From CAVQZC01 sp963718315 (lineage in GTDB: Bacteria > Actinomycetota > Thermoleophilia > Gaiellales > JAICJC01): a DNA stretch of 64,000 bases. Below the pieces are notes generated by a model that searched no databases, was not told where the DNA came from, and worked only from the letters and a program-made list of their open reading frames with translations. How positions within the stretch are numbered: position 1 is the first letter of the stretch; each line of letters starts with the position of its first letter. The stretch lies in NCBI GenBank assembly GCA_963718315.1, contig CAVQZC010000007.1, positions 806,001 to 870,000 of the forward strand, written 5' to 3'. This document shows positions 33,020 through 40,745 of the stretch, piece by piece. Made by a program: the position numbers and the translations under genes.

Positions 33020-33735
33020 CAACAGGCCTCGTCCCGACCATGGGCGCGCTCCACGACGGCCACCGCGCCCTGCTCCGCGCCGCCCGCGCAGACAACGACC
33101 GGGTGGTGATGAGCCTGTTCGTGAACCCGACCCAGTTCGGGCCGGACGAGGACTTCCTGAGCTACCCGCGCGACGATGCCGCCGACCGCTCGATCGCCGC
33201 CACGGAGGGCGTGGACGAGGTGGTCGCACCGACTGTGGAGGATATGTACCCGGATGGCTTCACTACCACCGTGTCGGTGGGACCCCTGGCAACTCGGTTC
33301 GAGGGTGCCGCCCGCCCGAGCCACTTCGACGGCGTGGCGACCGTGGTGCTGAAGTTGTTCGAGCGAGTGCGGCCCGAACGTGCGTACTTCGGCCAGAAGG
33401 ACGCCCAACAGCTCGCGGTGGTGCGGCGGGTGGTGCGCGATCTCGACCTCGGCGTCGAGATCCGCTCCGTGCCCACCGTCCGCGAGCCCGACGGGCTCGC
33501 ACTTTCGTCCCGCAACCTCTACCTCGATCCCGAGCAGCGGCGGCGAGCCGCGTCGCTGCACCGCGCGCTGGTGGCGCGCGACCCCGGTCTGGTCGAGGGC
33601 GACGTCGACTACCTGGCGGTGGTCGACCCAGAAACGTTCGAGGAGATCGAGCCCCGACCGGGAGCGCTGGTGATCGGCGCCGCCCGGTTCGGGGGCACCC
33701 GCCTGATCGACAACATCACCCTGGAGGAGACGTGA
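33016..33735 (+). CDS. panC: Pantothenate synthetase, short N-terminus
   Basis: PanC joins pantoate and beta-alanine with ATP. The 239-residue protein shows the nucleotide motifs PTMGALHDGHRALLRAAR and ALSSRNLYLDPEQRR, plus FVNPTQFGPDEDFLSYPRD and YFGQKDAQQLAVVRR. It lacks about 25 residues present at the start of most PanC proteins, beginning directly at the strand before the HxGH motif. The GTG start overlaps the upstream stop (GTGA); no better start was found. It is translationally linked to panB. Confidence 0.94.
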   Translation: MTTGLVPTMGALHDGHRALLRAARADNDRVVMSLFVNPTQFGPDEDFLSYPRDDAADRSIAATEGVDEVVAPTVEDMYPDGFTTTVSVGPLATRFEGAARPSHFDGVATVVLKLFERVRPERAYFGQKDAQQLAVVRRVVRDLDLGVEIRSVPTVREPDGLALSSRNLYLDPEQRRRAASLHRALVARDPGLVEGDVDYLAVVDPETFEEIEPRPGALVIGAARFGGTRLIDNITLEET

Positions 33736-34610
33736 AACGCACCCTCACCGACCTACGGCGGTTGAAGGCCGAAGGCACGCCGATCGTCATGATCACGGCG
33801 TACGACTACCCCAGCGGGCTGATCGTCGACGGGGCGGGCGTCGACCTGGTTCTGGTCGGCGACTCGGCCGCCAACGTGGTGCTCGGCCACGACACGACCG
33901 TGCCCGCCACGATGGATCAGATGACCATGCTCACCGGCGCGGTCTCGAGGGCAGTCAAATCGGCCCTGGTGATCGGCGACCTGCCGTTCATGTCCTACCA
34001 GGTGTCCGACACCGACGCGGTGCGAAACGCCGGCCGGCTGGTCAAGGACGGCGGCGCTGACGTCGTCAAGCTGGAGGGCGCGGGACCGTCGCTGGAGCGG
34101 ATCCGGGCGATCGTCGCCTCGGGGATCCCGGTCATGGGCCACCTCGGGCTGACCCCCCAGACGGCGACCATGAAGGGCGGGCACAAGGCGCAGGCCCGGC
34201 AGTGGCAGGCGGCGCGCGACCTGTTCAACGAGGCGATCGAGGTCGAGCGCGCAGGATGCTTCGCCGTCGTCCTGGAGGCAGTGCCGCCACCGGTGGCAAA
34301 GGCGATCAGCGAACGGCTGGCCATCCCCACGATCGGGATCGGCTCGGGACCGATGACCGACGGCCAGGTGCTGGTGCTGCACGACATGCTGGGGATCCCG
34401 GCCGACGGCCGCGTGGCGCGTTACGTCAAGCGCTACGGCGAGATCGGCCGGATGATGGCCGACGCCGTCAACCGGTACGCCGGCGAGGTGCGCGCGCACG
34501 AGTTCCCCGGGCCCGAGCACGTCTACTCGATGGACGACGACCAGGTGGCGGCGTTCGAGAGCGCGATCGGCGCCGGGTCGATCGAGGGCAATACACTGGC
34601 CGACTGGTAG
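33732..34610 (+). CDS. panB: 3-methyl-2-oxobutanoate hydroxymethyltransferase
   Basis: PanB makes ketopantoate from ketoisovalerate and methylene-tetrahydrofolate. The 292-residue TIM-barrel protein has ITAYDYPSGLIVDGAGVDLV, VGDSAANVVLGHDTTVPATM (metal Asp), GDLPFMSYQV and GHLGLTPQT. The GTG start overlaps the panC stop and has GGAGGAG just upstream. Together with panC and the DUF2520 gene it forms a three-gene unit; panD is not in the window. Confidence 0.96.
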   Translation: MKRTLTDLRRLKAEGTPIVMITAYDYPSGLIVDGAGVDLVLVGDSAANVVLGHDTTVPATMDQMTMLTGAVSRAVKSALVIGDLPFMSYQVSDTDAVRNAGRLVKDGGADVVKLEGAGPSLERIRAIVASGIPVMGHLGLTPQTATMKGGHKAQARQWQAARDLFNEAIEVERAGCFAVVLEAVPPPVAKAISERLAIPTIGIGSGPMTDGQVLVLHDMLGIPADGRVARYVKRYGEIGRMMADAVNRYAGEVRAHEFPGPEHVYSMDDDQVAAFESAIGAGSIEGNTLADW

Positions 34611-34628
34611 CGGCCTGCGCGACCGCCG

Positions 34629-34634
34629 TAGAAT
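34629..34634 (+). promoter_or_regulatory. -10 hexamer, leaderless geometry
   Basis: TAGAAT ends 7 nt before the ATG at 34642 of the VOC gene. It favours that ATG over the one at 34633, which lies inside the hexamer itself. Confidence 0.55.
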
Positions 34635-34641
34635 GGCGGCC

Positions 34642-35034
34642 ATGACCCAATTCCTTCACACCATGGTGCGCGTCACCGACCCCGCCAAGAGCAAGGCGTT
34701 CTACGAGGCGCTCGGCTTCGAGGCCGGCCGCGAGCTTCCCATCGTGCGCAACGGCGAGCTCGAGGCGACCAACTACTTCTTCGGCCTCGACGGCCAGCCC
34801 GACGTGCTGGAGCTGACCTACAACCACGACGGCCGTACGTACGACCTGGGCACCGGCTACGGCCACATCGCCGTCGGCGTTGCCGATCTGGACGGCACCC
34901 TCGCCGAGCTCAAGGGGCAGGGCATCGAGCCCGAGCGAGCGCCCTACCAGGTCAGCGAAGGCGGCTCGTTCCTCTGCTTCGTGCGCGACCCGGACGGCTA
35001 CCGGATCGAGTTGATCGGACGAGCGGCCGGCTGA
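34642..35034 (+). CDS. Glyoxalase I-like VOC protein
   Basis: The 130-residue protein resembles lactoylglutathione lyases: FLHTMVRVTDPAKSKAFYEALGFE at the start, NYFFGLDGQPDVLELTYNHD with a candidate Glu ligand, GYGHIAVGVADLDGTLAEL with a His ligand, and FVRDPDGYRIELIGR with the final Glu. The four metal ligands of glyoxalase I are thus all present, so methylglyoxal-type detoxification is plausible, although actinobacteria use mycothiol rather than glutathione. The ATG at 34642 is favoured by the -10 spacing. Confidence 0.88.
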   Translation: MTQFLHTMVRVTDPAKSKAFYEALGFEAGRELPIVRNGELEATNYFFGLDGQPDVLELTYNHDGRTYDLGTGYGHIAVGVADLDGTLAELKGQGIEPERAPYQVSEGGSFLCFVRDPDGYRIELIGRAAG

Positions 35035-35054
35035 CGAGGGCGATCGTCGCCGAG

Positions 35055-35486
35055 ATGGAAGGGTCCGCGAATCCTCTGGTGGGAGTGTGGCGCCTCGTCA
35101 CGTTTGAGACGCGTTCGGACGACGGGCAGACCGACCATCTCTTCGGGCCGGATCCTGCAGGCCTGCTGATCTACACGGACAGCGGCCACATGTCGGTTTC
35201 GATAGCGAACGCCCGCCGCCGGCCCTTCGCTGCGGGCGACATCCTGGCCGGCACAGTCGACGAGAAGGCGGCGGCCATGGAGAGTTACATCTCCTACTGC
35301 GGCCGGTACGAATACCGCGGCGAATCGGTCACCCATCACGTGGAGATGAGTCTCTTCCCGAACTGGGCAGGGCACGAGCAGGAGCGGCGGGTTTCGCTCG
35401 TCGGAGATCGGCTGACGTTGGAAGCGCCACCCATCCTGATCAACGGCACCGAGCGGCGGACGCTCCTCGTCTGGGAGCGACTTTGA
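35055..35486 (+). CDS. Lipocalin-like domain protein
   Basis: The 143-residue protein matches small lipocalin-like proteins: NPLVGVWRLVTFETRSDDGQ (the GxW motif), GLLIYTDSGHMSVSIANARR, and EQERRVSLVGDRLTLEAPPI near the C-terminus. These proteins are often found with polyketide or stress genes, and the ligand is unknown. No signal peptide is visible, so it is probably cytosolic. It lies 20 nt downstream of the VOC gene on the same strand and may be co-transcribed. Confidence 0.78.
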   Translation: MEGSANPLVGVWRLVTFETRSDDGQTDHLFGPDPAGLLIYTDSGHMSVSIANARRRPFAAGDILAGTVDEKAAAMESYISYCGRYEYRGESVTHHVEMSLFPNWAGHEQERRVSLVGDRLTLEAPPILINGTERRTLLVWERL

Positions 35487-35567
35487 GGATTGCGGATTCA
35501 ACGCCAGGCTACGAGCCGCCGCTCTTCGCCCTCGGCTGATATCCGGCCAAAGCTACGCCCCGGGCGA

Positions 35568-36011
35568 TCAGGGAAACCAGGCACGCTCCCAGCGAGACAC
35601 CTTGTACGGCGCACCGGCCTTGCCGCCGACGGCAAGGATTGACGTCCCGTCCGCCGTCGCCACGGCGCGGCGGATCAGCGCCGGGTCGCGCACGAACACG
35701 AGCGTGCCGGCGGGGGCGTCGATGTCCTCCCCATCCACGGTGAAGACCGCATGCCCGCTCATCACCGCGAACAGCTCCTCGTGCCCGTCGGTGAGGTTGG
35801 CCTCGTCGTCGGGCTCGTCGTGCGGCTCGACCATCTCGTCGCCCGCGTCGCCGGTTATCTCGTTGACCCCAAACGCCCGGATGTCGAAATGACGGCGGAC
35901 GAGGTGGAAGTCGCTGTCCGTCCGGTCCGGGTAGTCAGGGTTGATGTCGGACCCGACAACGACATCCTGCAGAGGCACCGCACCGTACGGCGCCGTACGC
36001 GGATCGCTCAT
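35568..36011 (-). CDS. Cupin-domain protein
   Basis: The 147-residue protein has an acidic middle region (GDEMVEPHDEPDDEANLTDG) and one conserved cupin barrel around EELFAVMSGHAVFTVDGEDIDAPAGTLVFVRD. Metal-binding His residues are reduced compared with classic cupins. The sequence is a relative of the cupin domain in the protein at 37855-38502 (compare EELYFVHTGHARFEIAGDTV). The ATG at 36009-36011 has a strong GGGGAGG 7 nt upstream. Function unknown. Confidence 0.8.
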   Translation of the reverse strand: MSDPRTAPYGAVPLQDVVVGSDINPDYPDRTDSDFHLVRRHFDIRAFGVNEITGDAGDEMVEPHDEPDDEANLTDGHEELFAVMSGHAVFTVDGEDIDAPAGTLVFVRDPALIRRAVATADGTSILAVGGKAGAPYKVSRWERAWFP

Positions 36012-36128
36012 GCTGGTACCTCCCCGTTGGTCGCCGCCACTATCCCACACGCCGGAGGCGCTCCTCGCGCAGTACGATCTCGGCCGCGATCATCGCCCGC
36101 CGTCACATCACCGAGGGGAGAAGCACCG

Positions 36129-37136
36129 ATGTCTGCGGAACTCGACGACCTCGCGCGACGCACCAGGTTCTCCGGCGTCGTACGGGTCGATCGTGCCGGC
36201 GACATCGAGTTCGAGCAGGCCTACGGCCTTGCCGACCGCGCGCACGACTTCGCCAACACCCCGGGCACGCAGTTCGCTACGGCCAGCGCGACCAAGGGGC
36301 TGACCGCGCTGGCCGTGGTCAGGCTGATCGAGGGTGGAGCCCTGGCGCTCACCACCACTGCGCGGTCGGTGCTCGGCTCCGACCTGCCCCTGATCGACGA
36401 GGCAGTCACCGTCGAGCATCTGCTTGCCCACCGGTCGGGGATCGGCGACTACCTCGACGAGTCGGCCGGCAACGAGGTCACGGACTACCTGATGCCGGTG
36501 CCGGTGCACGAGCTGGCGGAGACGGAGCAGTTCCTGGCCGTCCTGGGCGGCCACCCAATGGTGTCGCCGCCGGGGGAGCGCTTTGCTTACAACAACGGCG
36601 GCTACATGGTGCTGGCGCTGATCGCCGAGCGGGTGGGCGGCGTCAGCTTCCACGAGCTGGTCGCTCGCACGGTGTGCGGGCCCGCAGGCACGCGCGACAC
36701 CGCCTTTCTGCGCTCCGACGAGCTGCCGGGGAGCGCCGCACTCGGGTACCTCGCCGCCGACGGACTGCGAACGAACACCCTTCACCTGCCTGTACGCGGG
36801 AACGGCGACGGCGGGATCTACTCGACCGCCGCGGACATCAGCAGGCTGTGGCAGGCGTTCTTCGCCGGGCGGATCGTCTCGGCGGACTGGGTCGCCGAGA
36901 TGGTACGGCCGCGCAGCCAGGATCCGAGCGAGTCGAGGCGCTATGGCCTGGGGTTCTGGCTCCACGAGTCGAGCGAGGTGGTCATGCTCGAGGGGTACGA
37001 CGCCGGCGTCTCGTTCTGGAGCTCCCACGACCCGGCGTCCGGCACCACGCGCACCGTGATCTCGAACTGGACGGACGGCGCCTGGCCGATCGCTGCGCTA
37101 CTCGACGCCGGGCAGTTCTCACCGGAGCTCGGCTGA
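36129..37136 (+). CDS. Beta-lactamase-like serine hydrolase (class C fold)
   Basis: The 335-residue protein has the serine hydrolase motif SATKGLTAL (S-x-x-K, about residue 56), the second motif FAYNNGGYMVL (Y-x-N) and a Gly-rich region RGNGDGGIYSTAAD in the third-motif area. No signal peptide is seen, so it is probably a cytosolic esterase or D-aminopeptidase-type enzyme rather than a true beta-lactamase. The ATG has GAGGGGAGAAG upstream. It is divergent from the cupin gene. Confidence 0.85.
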   Translation: MSAELDDLARRTRFSGVVRVDRAGDIEFEQAYGLADRAHDFANTPGTQFATASATKGLTALAVVRLIEGGALALTTTARSVLGSDLPLIDEAVTVEHLLAHRSGIGDYLDESAGNEVTDYLMPVPVHELAETEQFLAVLGGHPMVSPPGERFAYNNGGYMVLALIAERVGGVSFHELVARTVCGPAGTRDTAFLRSDELPGSAALGYLAADGLRTNTLHLPVRGNGDGGIYSTAADISRLWQAFFAGRIVSADWVAEMVRPRSQDPSESRRYGLGFWLHESSEVVMLEGYDAGVSFWSSHDPASGTTRTVISNWTDGAWPIAALLDAGQFSPELG

Positions 37137-37165
37137 GGCAGGATGCCGCCCGAGGAGATCGACCA

Positions 37166-37843
37166 CTACGACTGACCTACCAGCTCCCTGAAGCCCGGCT
37201 GGTCGCGGATCGCGTCGAAGTCCGAGTCACCGGCCGCCATCGGACGCATCTCGTTTGGCGCCAGCTCGATCGCGCGTCGTAGATGCTCGATCGCGTCGTC
37301 CGGGCGGCCGGCCAGGCTCTCACAGCAGGCGACGTTGTAGAGCAGCTGGATGTTCTGCGGATTGGCGGCGAGCACGTCCCGCGCCCGGTCAGCCACCTCG
37401 GCGAACTGACCCGCGTGGTAGAGCTCGTTGAACGGCGCCCAGACCTCGTCATGCCTGATCCCGTCAGGCAGAACAACCCACGGATGGCGCCTCACCCCGT
37501 ACCCCGACCGCTCGGGTGGAGGGAACGCCCGGTCGGCGAAGGCGCCGACCATGACGGTCACAAACTCGGGAGCGTCGGGCTCGGTGTAGAAGACGGTCGA
37601 TCCACACTCAGGGCAGAAGTGGAACACGTGCCGCCGCTCGTCCGCCTCGTCCGAGACGCGGACATAGTCCTTGTAGGAGCCCGCCACCTCGACCTGGTCG
37701 GCCATGAACCCCGACTGGAGCCCGAACGCACTGCCCGTGCGGCGCTGGCAGGCAAGGCAGTGGCACATCGTCACTTCCCAGGGGTCACCCGCGGTCGTCA
37801 CGCGCAGCTGCCCGCAGCTGCAGGTCGCCTCACGACGCGCCAC
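37166..37843 (-). CDS. GFA-domain zinc protein fused to a TPR module
   Basis: The 225-residue protein has a GFA (glutathione-dependent formaldehyde-activating-like) domain in residues about 5-130 with all zinc Cys motifs: CSCGQL, MCHCLACQRRTG, and HFCPECGSTVFY. The C-terminal 85 residues form a TPR-like module (NELYHAGQFAEVADRARDVL, LLYNVACCESLAGRPDDAIE) that ends in GDSDFDAIRDQPGFRELVGQ. An almost identical module ends the next gene, so the two share a tail. The GTG has AGGGGG upstream, and 11 nt separate it from the cupin gene. Confidence 0.85.
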   Translation of the reverse strand: MARREATCSCGQLRVTTAGDPWEVTMCHCLACQRRTGSAFGLQSGFMADQVEVAGSYKDYVRVSDEADERRHVFHFCPECGSTVFYTEPDAPEFVTVMVGAFADRAFPPPERSGYGVRRHPWVVLPDGIRHDEVWAPFNELYHAGQFAEVADRARDVLAANPQNIQLLYNVACCESLAGRPDDAIEHLRRAIELAPNEMRPMAAGDSDFDAIRDQPGFRELVGQS

Positions 37844-37854
37844 GGTTCCCCCTC

Positions 37855-38502
37855 TCAGGTCTGCCCGACGAGCTCCTTGAAGGCCGGCTCGTCGCGGATC
37901 GCATCGAAGTCGGAGTCGCCCTCCGCGTAGCTGCGGAAGCGGTCGGCGCGCTCGATCGCGCCACGCAGGTGCTCGAGCGCCTCCGCCTTGTCCCCCGCCA
38001 GGCTCTCGCAGCAGGCGAGGTTGTAGTACAGCAGCGGCGAGTCAGGCTGGGTCTCGATCATCTCGCGGCCCCGCTTCACGAGCTCGTCGTACTCACCTGC
38101 CTCGTACAGGCCGCGCAGCGGCGACCAGATCTCCCACCCCGGGTTGTCGTACGCCTTCCCCGGCGTCCCGCCCAGCGCGAGGACCGTGGTCCCGCCCTCC
38201 TCGGCGAACGCCGTGCGCTTCAGCTTCGAGGGCACGAAGACGAACGTCCCCGCCGGCGCGTCGACCGTGTCGCCTGCGATCTCGAACCGCGCATGGCCGG
38301 TGTGGACGAAGTAGAGCTCCTCCTGCCCGTCCTCCTCGTCCTCGTCGTGCTCGTTGATGATCCGGTCGCCGGCACTCGCCGCCGTCCAGGTGGTGGCGCC
38401 GAACGACGAGATGCCAAAGTGCGCACGTACCGGCCGCATCGGCCGGCGCCCGTCGTCGATCACCTTGATGTCCTCCAGGCGTGCTGCCTTGAAGCTACTC
38501 AT
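37855..38502 (-). CDS. Cupin domain fused to the same TPR module
   Basis: The 215-residue protein has a cupin domain (about residues 30-120, EELYFVHTGHARFEIAGDTV, DAPAGTFVFVP) followed by a TPR-like tail (GLYEAGEYDELVKRGREMIE, LLYYNLACCESLAGDKAEAL, GDSDFDAIRDEPAFKELVGQ). The tail is homologous to that of the GFA protein encoded next. The ATG at 38500-38502 has GGGGGAGG 7 nt upstream. Sensing by the variable N-terminal domain with a common TPR partner-binding tail is an inference. Confidence 0.83.
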   Translation of the reverse strand: MSSFKAARLEDIKVIDDGRRPMRPVRAHFGISSFGATTWTAASAGDRIINEHDEDEEDGQEELYFVHTGHARFEIAGDTVDAPAGTFVFVPSKLKRTAFAEEGGTTVLALGGTPGKAYDNPGWEIWSPLRGLYEAGEYDELVKRGREMIETQPDSPLLYYNLACCESLAGDKAEALEHLRGAIERADRFRSYAEGDSDFDAIRDEPAFKELVGQT

Positions 38503-38541
38503 CGGACCTCCCCCGGTTGACGCCTGCACGCTATCAGGCGA

Positions 38542-38547
38542 TAGAGT
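38542..38547 (+). promoter_or_regulatory. -10 hexamer, leaderless geometry
   Basis: TAGAGT ends 6 nt before the ATG at 38554 of the rightward cupin gene. Confidence 0.5.
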
Positions 38548-38553
38548 CGCGCC

Positions 38554-38922
38554 ATGACCTCCTTCGGGAGCACCGGCGGGATCGAGCACCTGCGGATCTG
38601 GGACGGCATCACCGCCCAGGCGGTCGAGGGCGAGCGCACGACGCTGGCGGTGGTCGACCTCGAGCCACGCAGCACGGTGCCCGAGCATCATCACGACAAC
38701 GAGCAGCTCGGCGTACTCGTACGCGGCACGATGACCTTCCGGATCGGCGAGGAGACGCGCGAGCTGTCGGCAGGCGATACCTGGCGCATACTCAGCCATG
38801 TGCCGCACCAGGTGACGGCTGGGCCGGACGGGGCGCTGGCCGTGGAGTGCTTCGCGCCCGCACGCGCCGACTGGGCCGGTCTCGAGCGGGTGCCGGGCCG
38901 GGCCGCTCCAAGGCTCGGCTAG
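38554..38922 (+). CDS. Small single-domain cupin
   Basis: The 122-residue protein is a typical cupin: STVPEHHHDNEQLGVLVRGTM (His-x-His-x-Glu metal site) and SAGDTWRILSHVPHQVTAG with the second His. It probably binds a transition metal. Substrate unknown. The start is fixed by TAGAGT 6 nt upstream. The gene is convergent with the next cupin and overlaps its end by four bases. Confidence 0.88.
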   Translation: MTSFGSTGGIEHLRIWDGITAQAVEGERTTLAVVDLEPRSTVPEHHHDNEQLGVLVRGTMTFRIGEETRELSAGDTWRILSHVPHQVTAGPDGALAVECFAPARADWAGLERVPGRAAPRLG

Positions 38923-39296
38923 ACGCCTGCACCTCCCGACTCGTTGCGGCGCAGACGGCCGCCGAAGCCGCTGTTCGGCGCCTGCACGTTGAGCAGCCGT
39001 AGCTGGCCCTCGCCAACCACCCGGAACCCGTGCACGGCTCCCGGCGGGGCCGCGACGAACGTTCCCGGCCCGGCTCGCACCATCTCGCCCTCGACGGTGA
39101 ACTCGGCCTCGCCCTCCAGCACGTAGAAGCAATCGGCGTGCGCCTCGTGCGTGTGCGGGTCGACGCCCTCGAAGTCCGGGGTGAACGACAGCTCGAACAT
39201 CTCCACCGCCGGGATCTCGAGCAGCACGCGGTGGTCACGTCCGCCGACGTGCCGGATCCGCTCGCCACCTTCCGGTCCGACCACGATTCCTGTCAC
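38919..39296 (-). CDS. Single-domain cupin
   Basis: The 125-residue protein contains VDPHTHEAHADCFYVLEGEAEFTVEG and AAPPGAVHGFRVVGEG, the two cupin metal motifs. I chose the GTG at 39294-39296 because AGGAGGT lies 7 nt upstream; a GTG at 39303-39305 is adjacent to that site and too close. The 3' end overlaps the convergent cupin gene. Function unknown. Confidence 0.85.
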   Translation of the reverse strand: MTGIVVGPEGGERIRHVGGRDHRVLLEIPAVEMFELSFTPDFEGVDPHTHEAHADCFYVLEGEAEFTVEGEMVRAGPGTFVAAPPGAVHGFRVVGEGQLRLLNVQAPNSGFGGRLRRNESGGAGV

Positions 39297-39316
39297 CTCA
39301 CGCACCTCCTGCTGGC

Positions 39317-39322
39317 TATGCT
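39317..39322 (+). promoter_or_regulatory. -10 hexamer, leaderless geometry
   Basis: TATGCT ends 6 nt before the ATG at 39329 of the VOC gene. Confidence 0.5.
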
Positions 39323-39328
39323 CGGCGC

Positions 39329-39766
39329 ATGCTGTCGAACCGGTCGGTCCCGCGTGCCGAGGTTGTTCCGGTGCTGGTATATCCCGACGTGCGGGCTGCT
39401 GTCACCTGGCTCGAGGCTGCGCTGGGCTGCAGCGAGCGGGTGCGGATCGGCGAGGCGCACCGCGCACAGCTCGCCTTCGGCGCCGGCGCCCTGATCGTCG
39501 CCGACGAGCGCGGCGACCGGGTCGCTCCCCGACCGGGAGGCGCCAGCCACTCTGTGATGCTCCGGGTCGAGGACGTGGACGCGCTCTGCGCCCGGGCGCA
39601 CGAGCACGGCGCCCGCGTGCTGATGGAGCCGACGGACTTCGAGTATGGCGAGCGCCAGGCCGCCATCGAGGACCCGTTCGGTCACCGCTGGACGCTCTCC
39701 CAGACGCTGCGCGACGTCGCACCCGAGGAATGGGGCGGCGAGACGGTGAACGGCGGCCACAGCTGA
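39329..39766 (+). CDS. VOC-family protein (bleomycin-resistance-like)
   Basis: The 145-residue protein starts with VVPVLVYPDVRAAVTWLEAALG and has ASHSVMLRVEDVDALCARAH and IEDPFGHRWTLSQTLRDVAPEEW, typical of PhnB/bleomycin-resistance-like VOC proteins. It probably binds a small ligand without the full metal set. The stop lies within a CTGA that also appears to start the next gene. TATGCT 6 nt upstream supports the ATG. Confidence 0.85.
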   Translation: MLSNRSVPRAEVVPVLVYPDVRAAVTWLEAALGCSERVRIGEAHRAQLAFGAGALIVADERGDRVAPRPGGASHSVMLRVEDVDALCARAHEHGARVLMEPTDFEYGERQAAIEDPFGHRWTLSQTLRDVAPEEWGGETVNGGHS

Positions 39767-40290
39767 CGGTCGCCGTTCGGCCCGGGCGCGTGGCCGACAT
39801 TCCCGCCATGCAGGAGATCGAGATCGCGGCCGGCGTGCTGTTCGCCGAGATCGGGATGCACGACGTCGCCGAGGACGGCGCGCACGAGACCGAGCTGCTG
39901 GAGTCCTACGTCGAGGGCGGACGCGCCTGGGTGGCCGAGGAGGCGGACACCGTCTGCGGGTACGCGCTGGCGGACATCCTCGACGGCCAGGCCCACCTCG
40001 AGCAGGTGACCGTGCGCCCGGAGTACGGTCGCCGCGGAGTCGGCCGCCAGATCATCGACGAGGTGGCGGACTGGGCCAGGGCATGCGGATTCCGCTCGAT
40101 GACGCTGCTGACGTTCTGCGACGTCGCCTGGAACGGCCCCTACTACCGCCGCCTGGGGTTTGTCGACGTCCCCGACGCCGAGATGGGGCCGGAGCTTGCC
40201 CGGCTCCGCGCGCACGAGGCGGATCTCGGTCTCGACACCAGCATCCGCGGCGCGATGCGGCTCTCGCTGACCGCACCAATCCGCCGCTAA
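39763..40290 (+). CDS. GNAT-family acetyltransferase with CTG start
   Basis: The protein has the GNAT first strand VAVRPGRVADIPAMQEIEIA, the core AHLEQVTVRPEYGRRGVGRQIIDEVA (acetyl-CoA loop) and YYRRLGFVDVPDAEMGPELA. No ATG, GTG or TTG precedes the conserved first strand in frame; the first GTG (in RVADIP) would remove it. The CTG at 39763-39765 forms CTGA with the VOC stop and gives a 175-residue protein of normal GNAT length. Substrate unknown. Confidence 0.85.
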   Translation: MTVAVRPGRVADIPAMQEIEIAAGVLFAEIGMHDVAEDGAHETELLESYVEGGRAWVAEEADTVCGYALADILDGQAHLEQVTVRPEYGRRGVGRQIIDEVADWARACGFRSMTLLTFCDVAWNGPYYRRLGFVDVPDAEMGPELARLRAHEADLGLDTSIRGAMRLSLTAPIRR

Positions 40291-40311
40291 CCGAACCCAC
40301 GGTCAACTCCC

Positions 40312-40338
40312 AACCTGGGCCGGGCCGAGCCACAGGTT
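40312..40338. repeat. Inverted repeat upstream of the flavin/redox gene set
   Basis: AACCTG (40312-40317) is mirrored by CAGGTT (40333-40338) with a 15-nt spacer. It lies about 50-75 nt upstream of the first small gene (40390) in the only sizeable gap before the gene set. It could be an operator or part of an ECF-type promoter region. No sequence match to a named site is claimed. Confidence 0.4.
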
Positions 40339-40389
40339 CGCTCCCTACCGTCCGTCACAAGATCCCCAAAGACGGAGGAGTGACCGCAG

Positions 40390-40566
40390 ATGGTCAGGTC
40401 AAGACCCGCAGTACTAACGATCGCAGCGGTGATCGCCGCTGCGACGACCGCGACCGGCCTCGGGACAGTTCAGTTCACCGGTCGCAGCAGCCAGCATCAC
40501 GCAACTACGACGGTGCTGACCAACCCGGCGCCCGTCGTGCACTTCGAGGACGGTGAGGGATCATGA
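40390..40566 (+). CDS. Tiny secreted or anchored peptide, His/Thr-rich
   Basis: A 58-residue frame begins MVRSRPAVLTIAAVIAAATT, a signal-anchor-like hydrophobic stretch, and continues into a short outside tail with a His pair and Thr run (SSQHHATTTVLTNPAPVVHF). A strong GGAGGAG lies 9 nt before the ATG, and the stop overlaps the next start (ATGA), so it is very likely translated. It is the first gene of the redox set. I know no family. Confidence 0.7.
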   Translation: MVRSRPAVLTIAAVIAAATTATGLGTVQFTGRSSQHHATTTVLTNPAPVVHFEDGEGS

Positions 40567-40718
40567 TCATGCGCCGGATCGTCGCCGCGCTCAGCGCGGC
40601 GCTTGCAGTCGTCTCGATCTTCACCGTGCTGGCGTTCAGCCAACACCAGCACACCGGGACGAGCGTTTCGCACTCCCCCACGGCCACCACGTCGGTGCCG
40701 ACCACGCGGACATCATGA
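40563..40718 (+). CDS. Tiny secreted or anchored peptide ending PTTRTS
   Basis: A 51-residue frame starts with MIMRRIVAALSAALAVVSIF, a hydrophobic anchor, then a short tail with His residues (FSQHQHTGTSVSH) and a Thr-rich end VPTTRTS. The same last six residues (PTTRTS) end the larger protein at 41860-42291. The ATG overlaps the previous stop. No known domain. Confidence 0.65.
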   Translation: MIMRRIVAALSAALAVVSIFTVLAFSQHQHTGTSVSHSPTATTSVPTTRTS

Positions 40719-40745
40719 TCCGCACGGCCCGTACCGGTTGATCGC

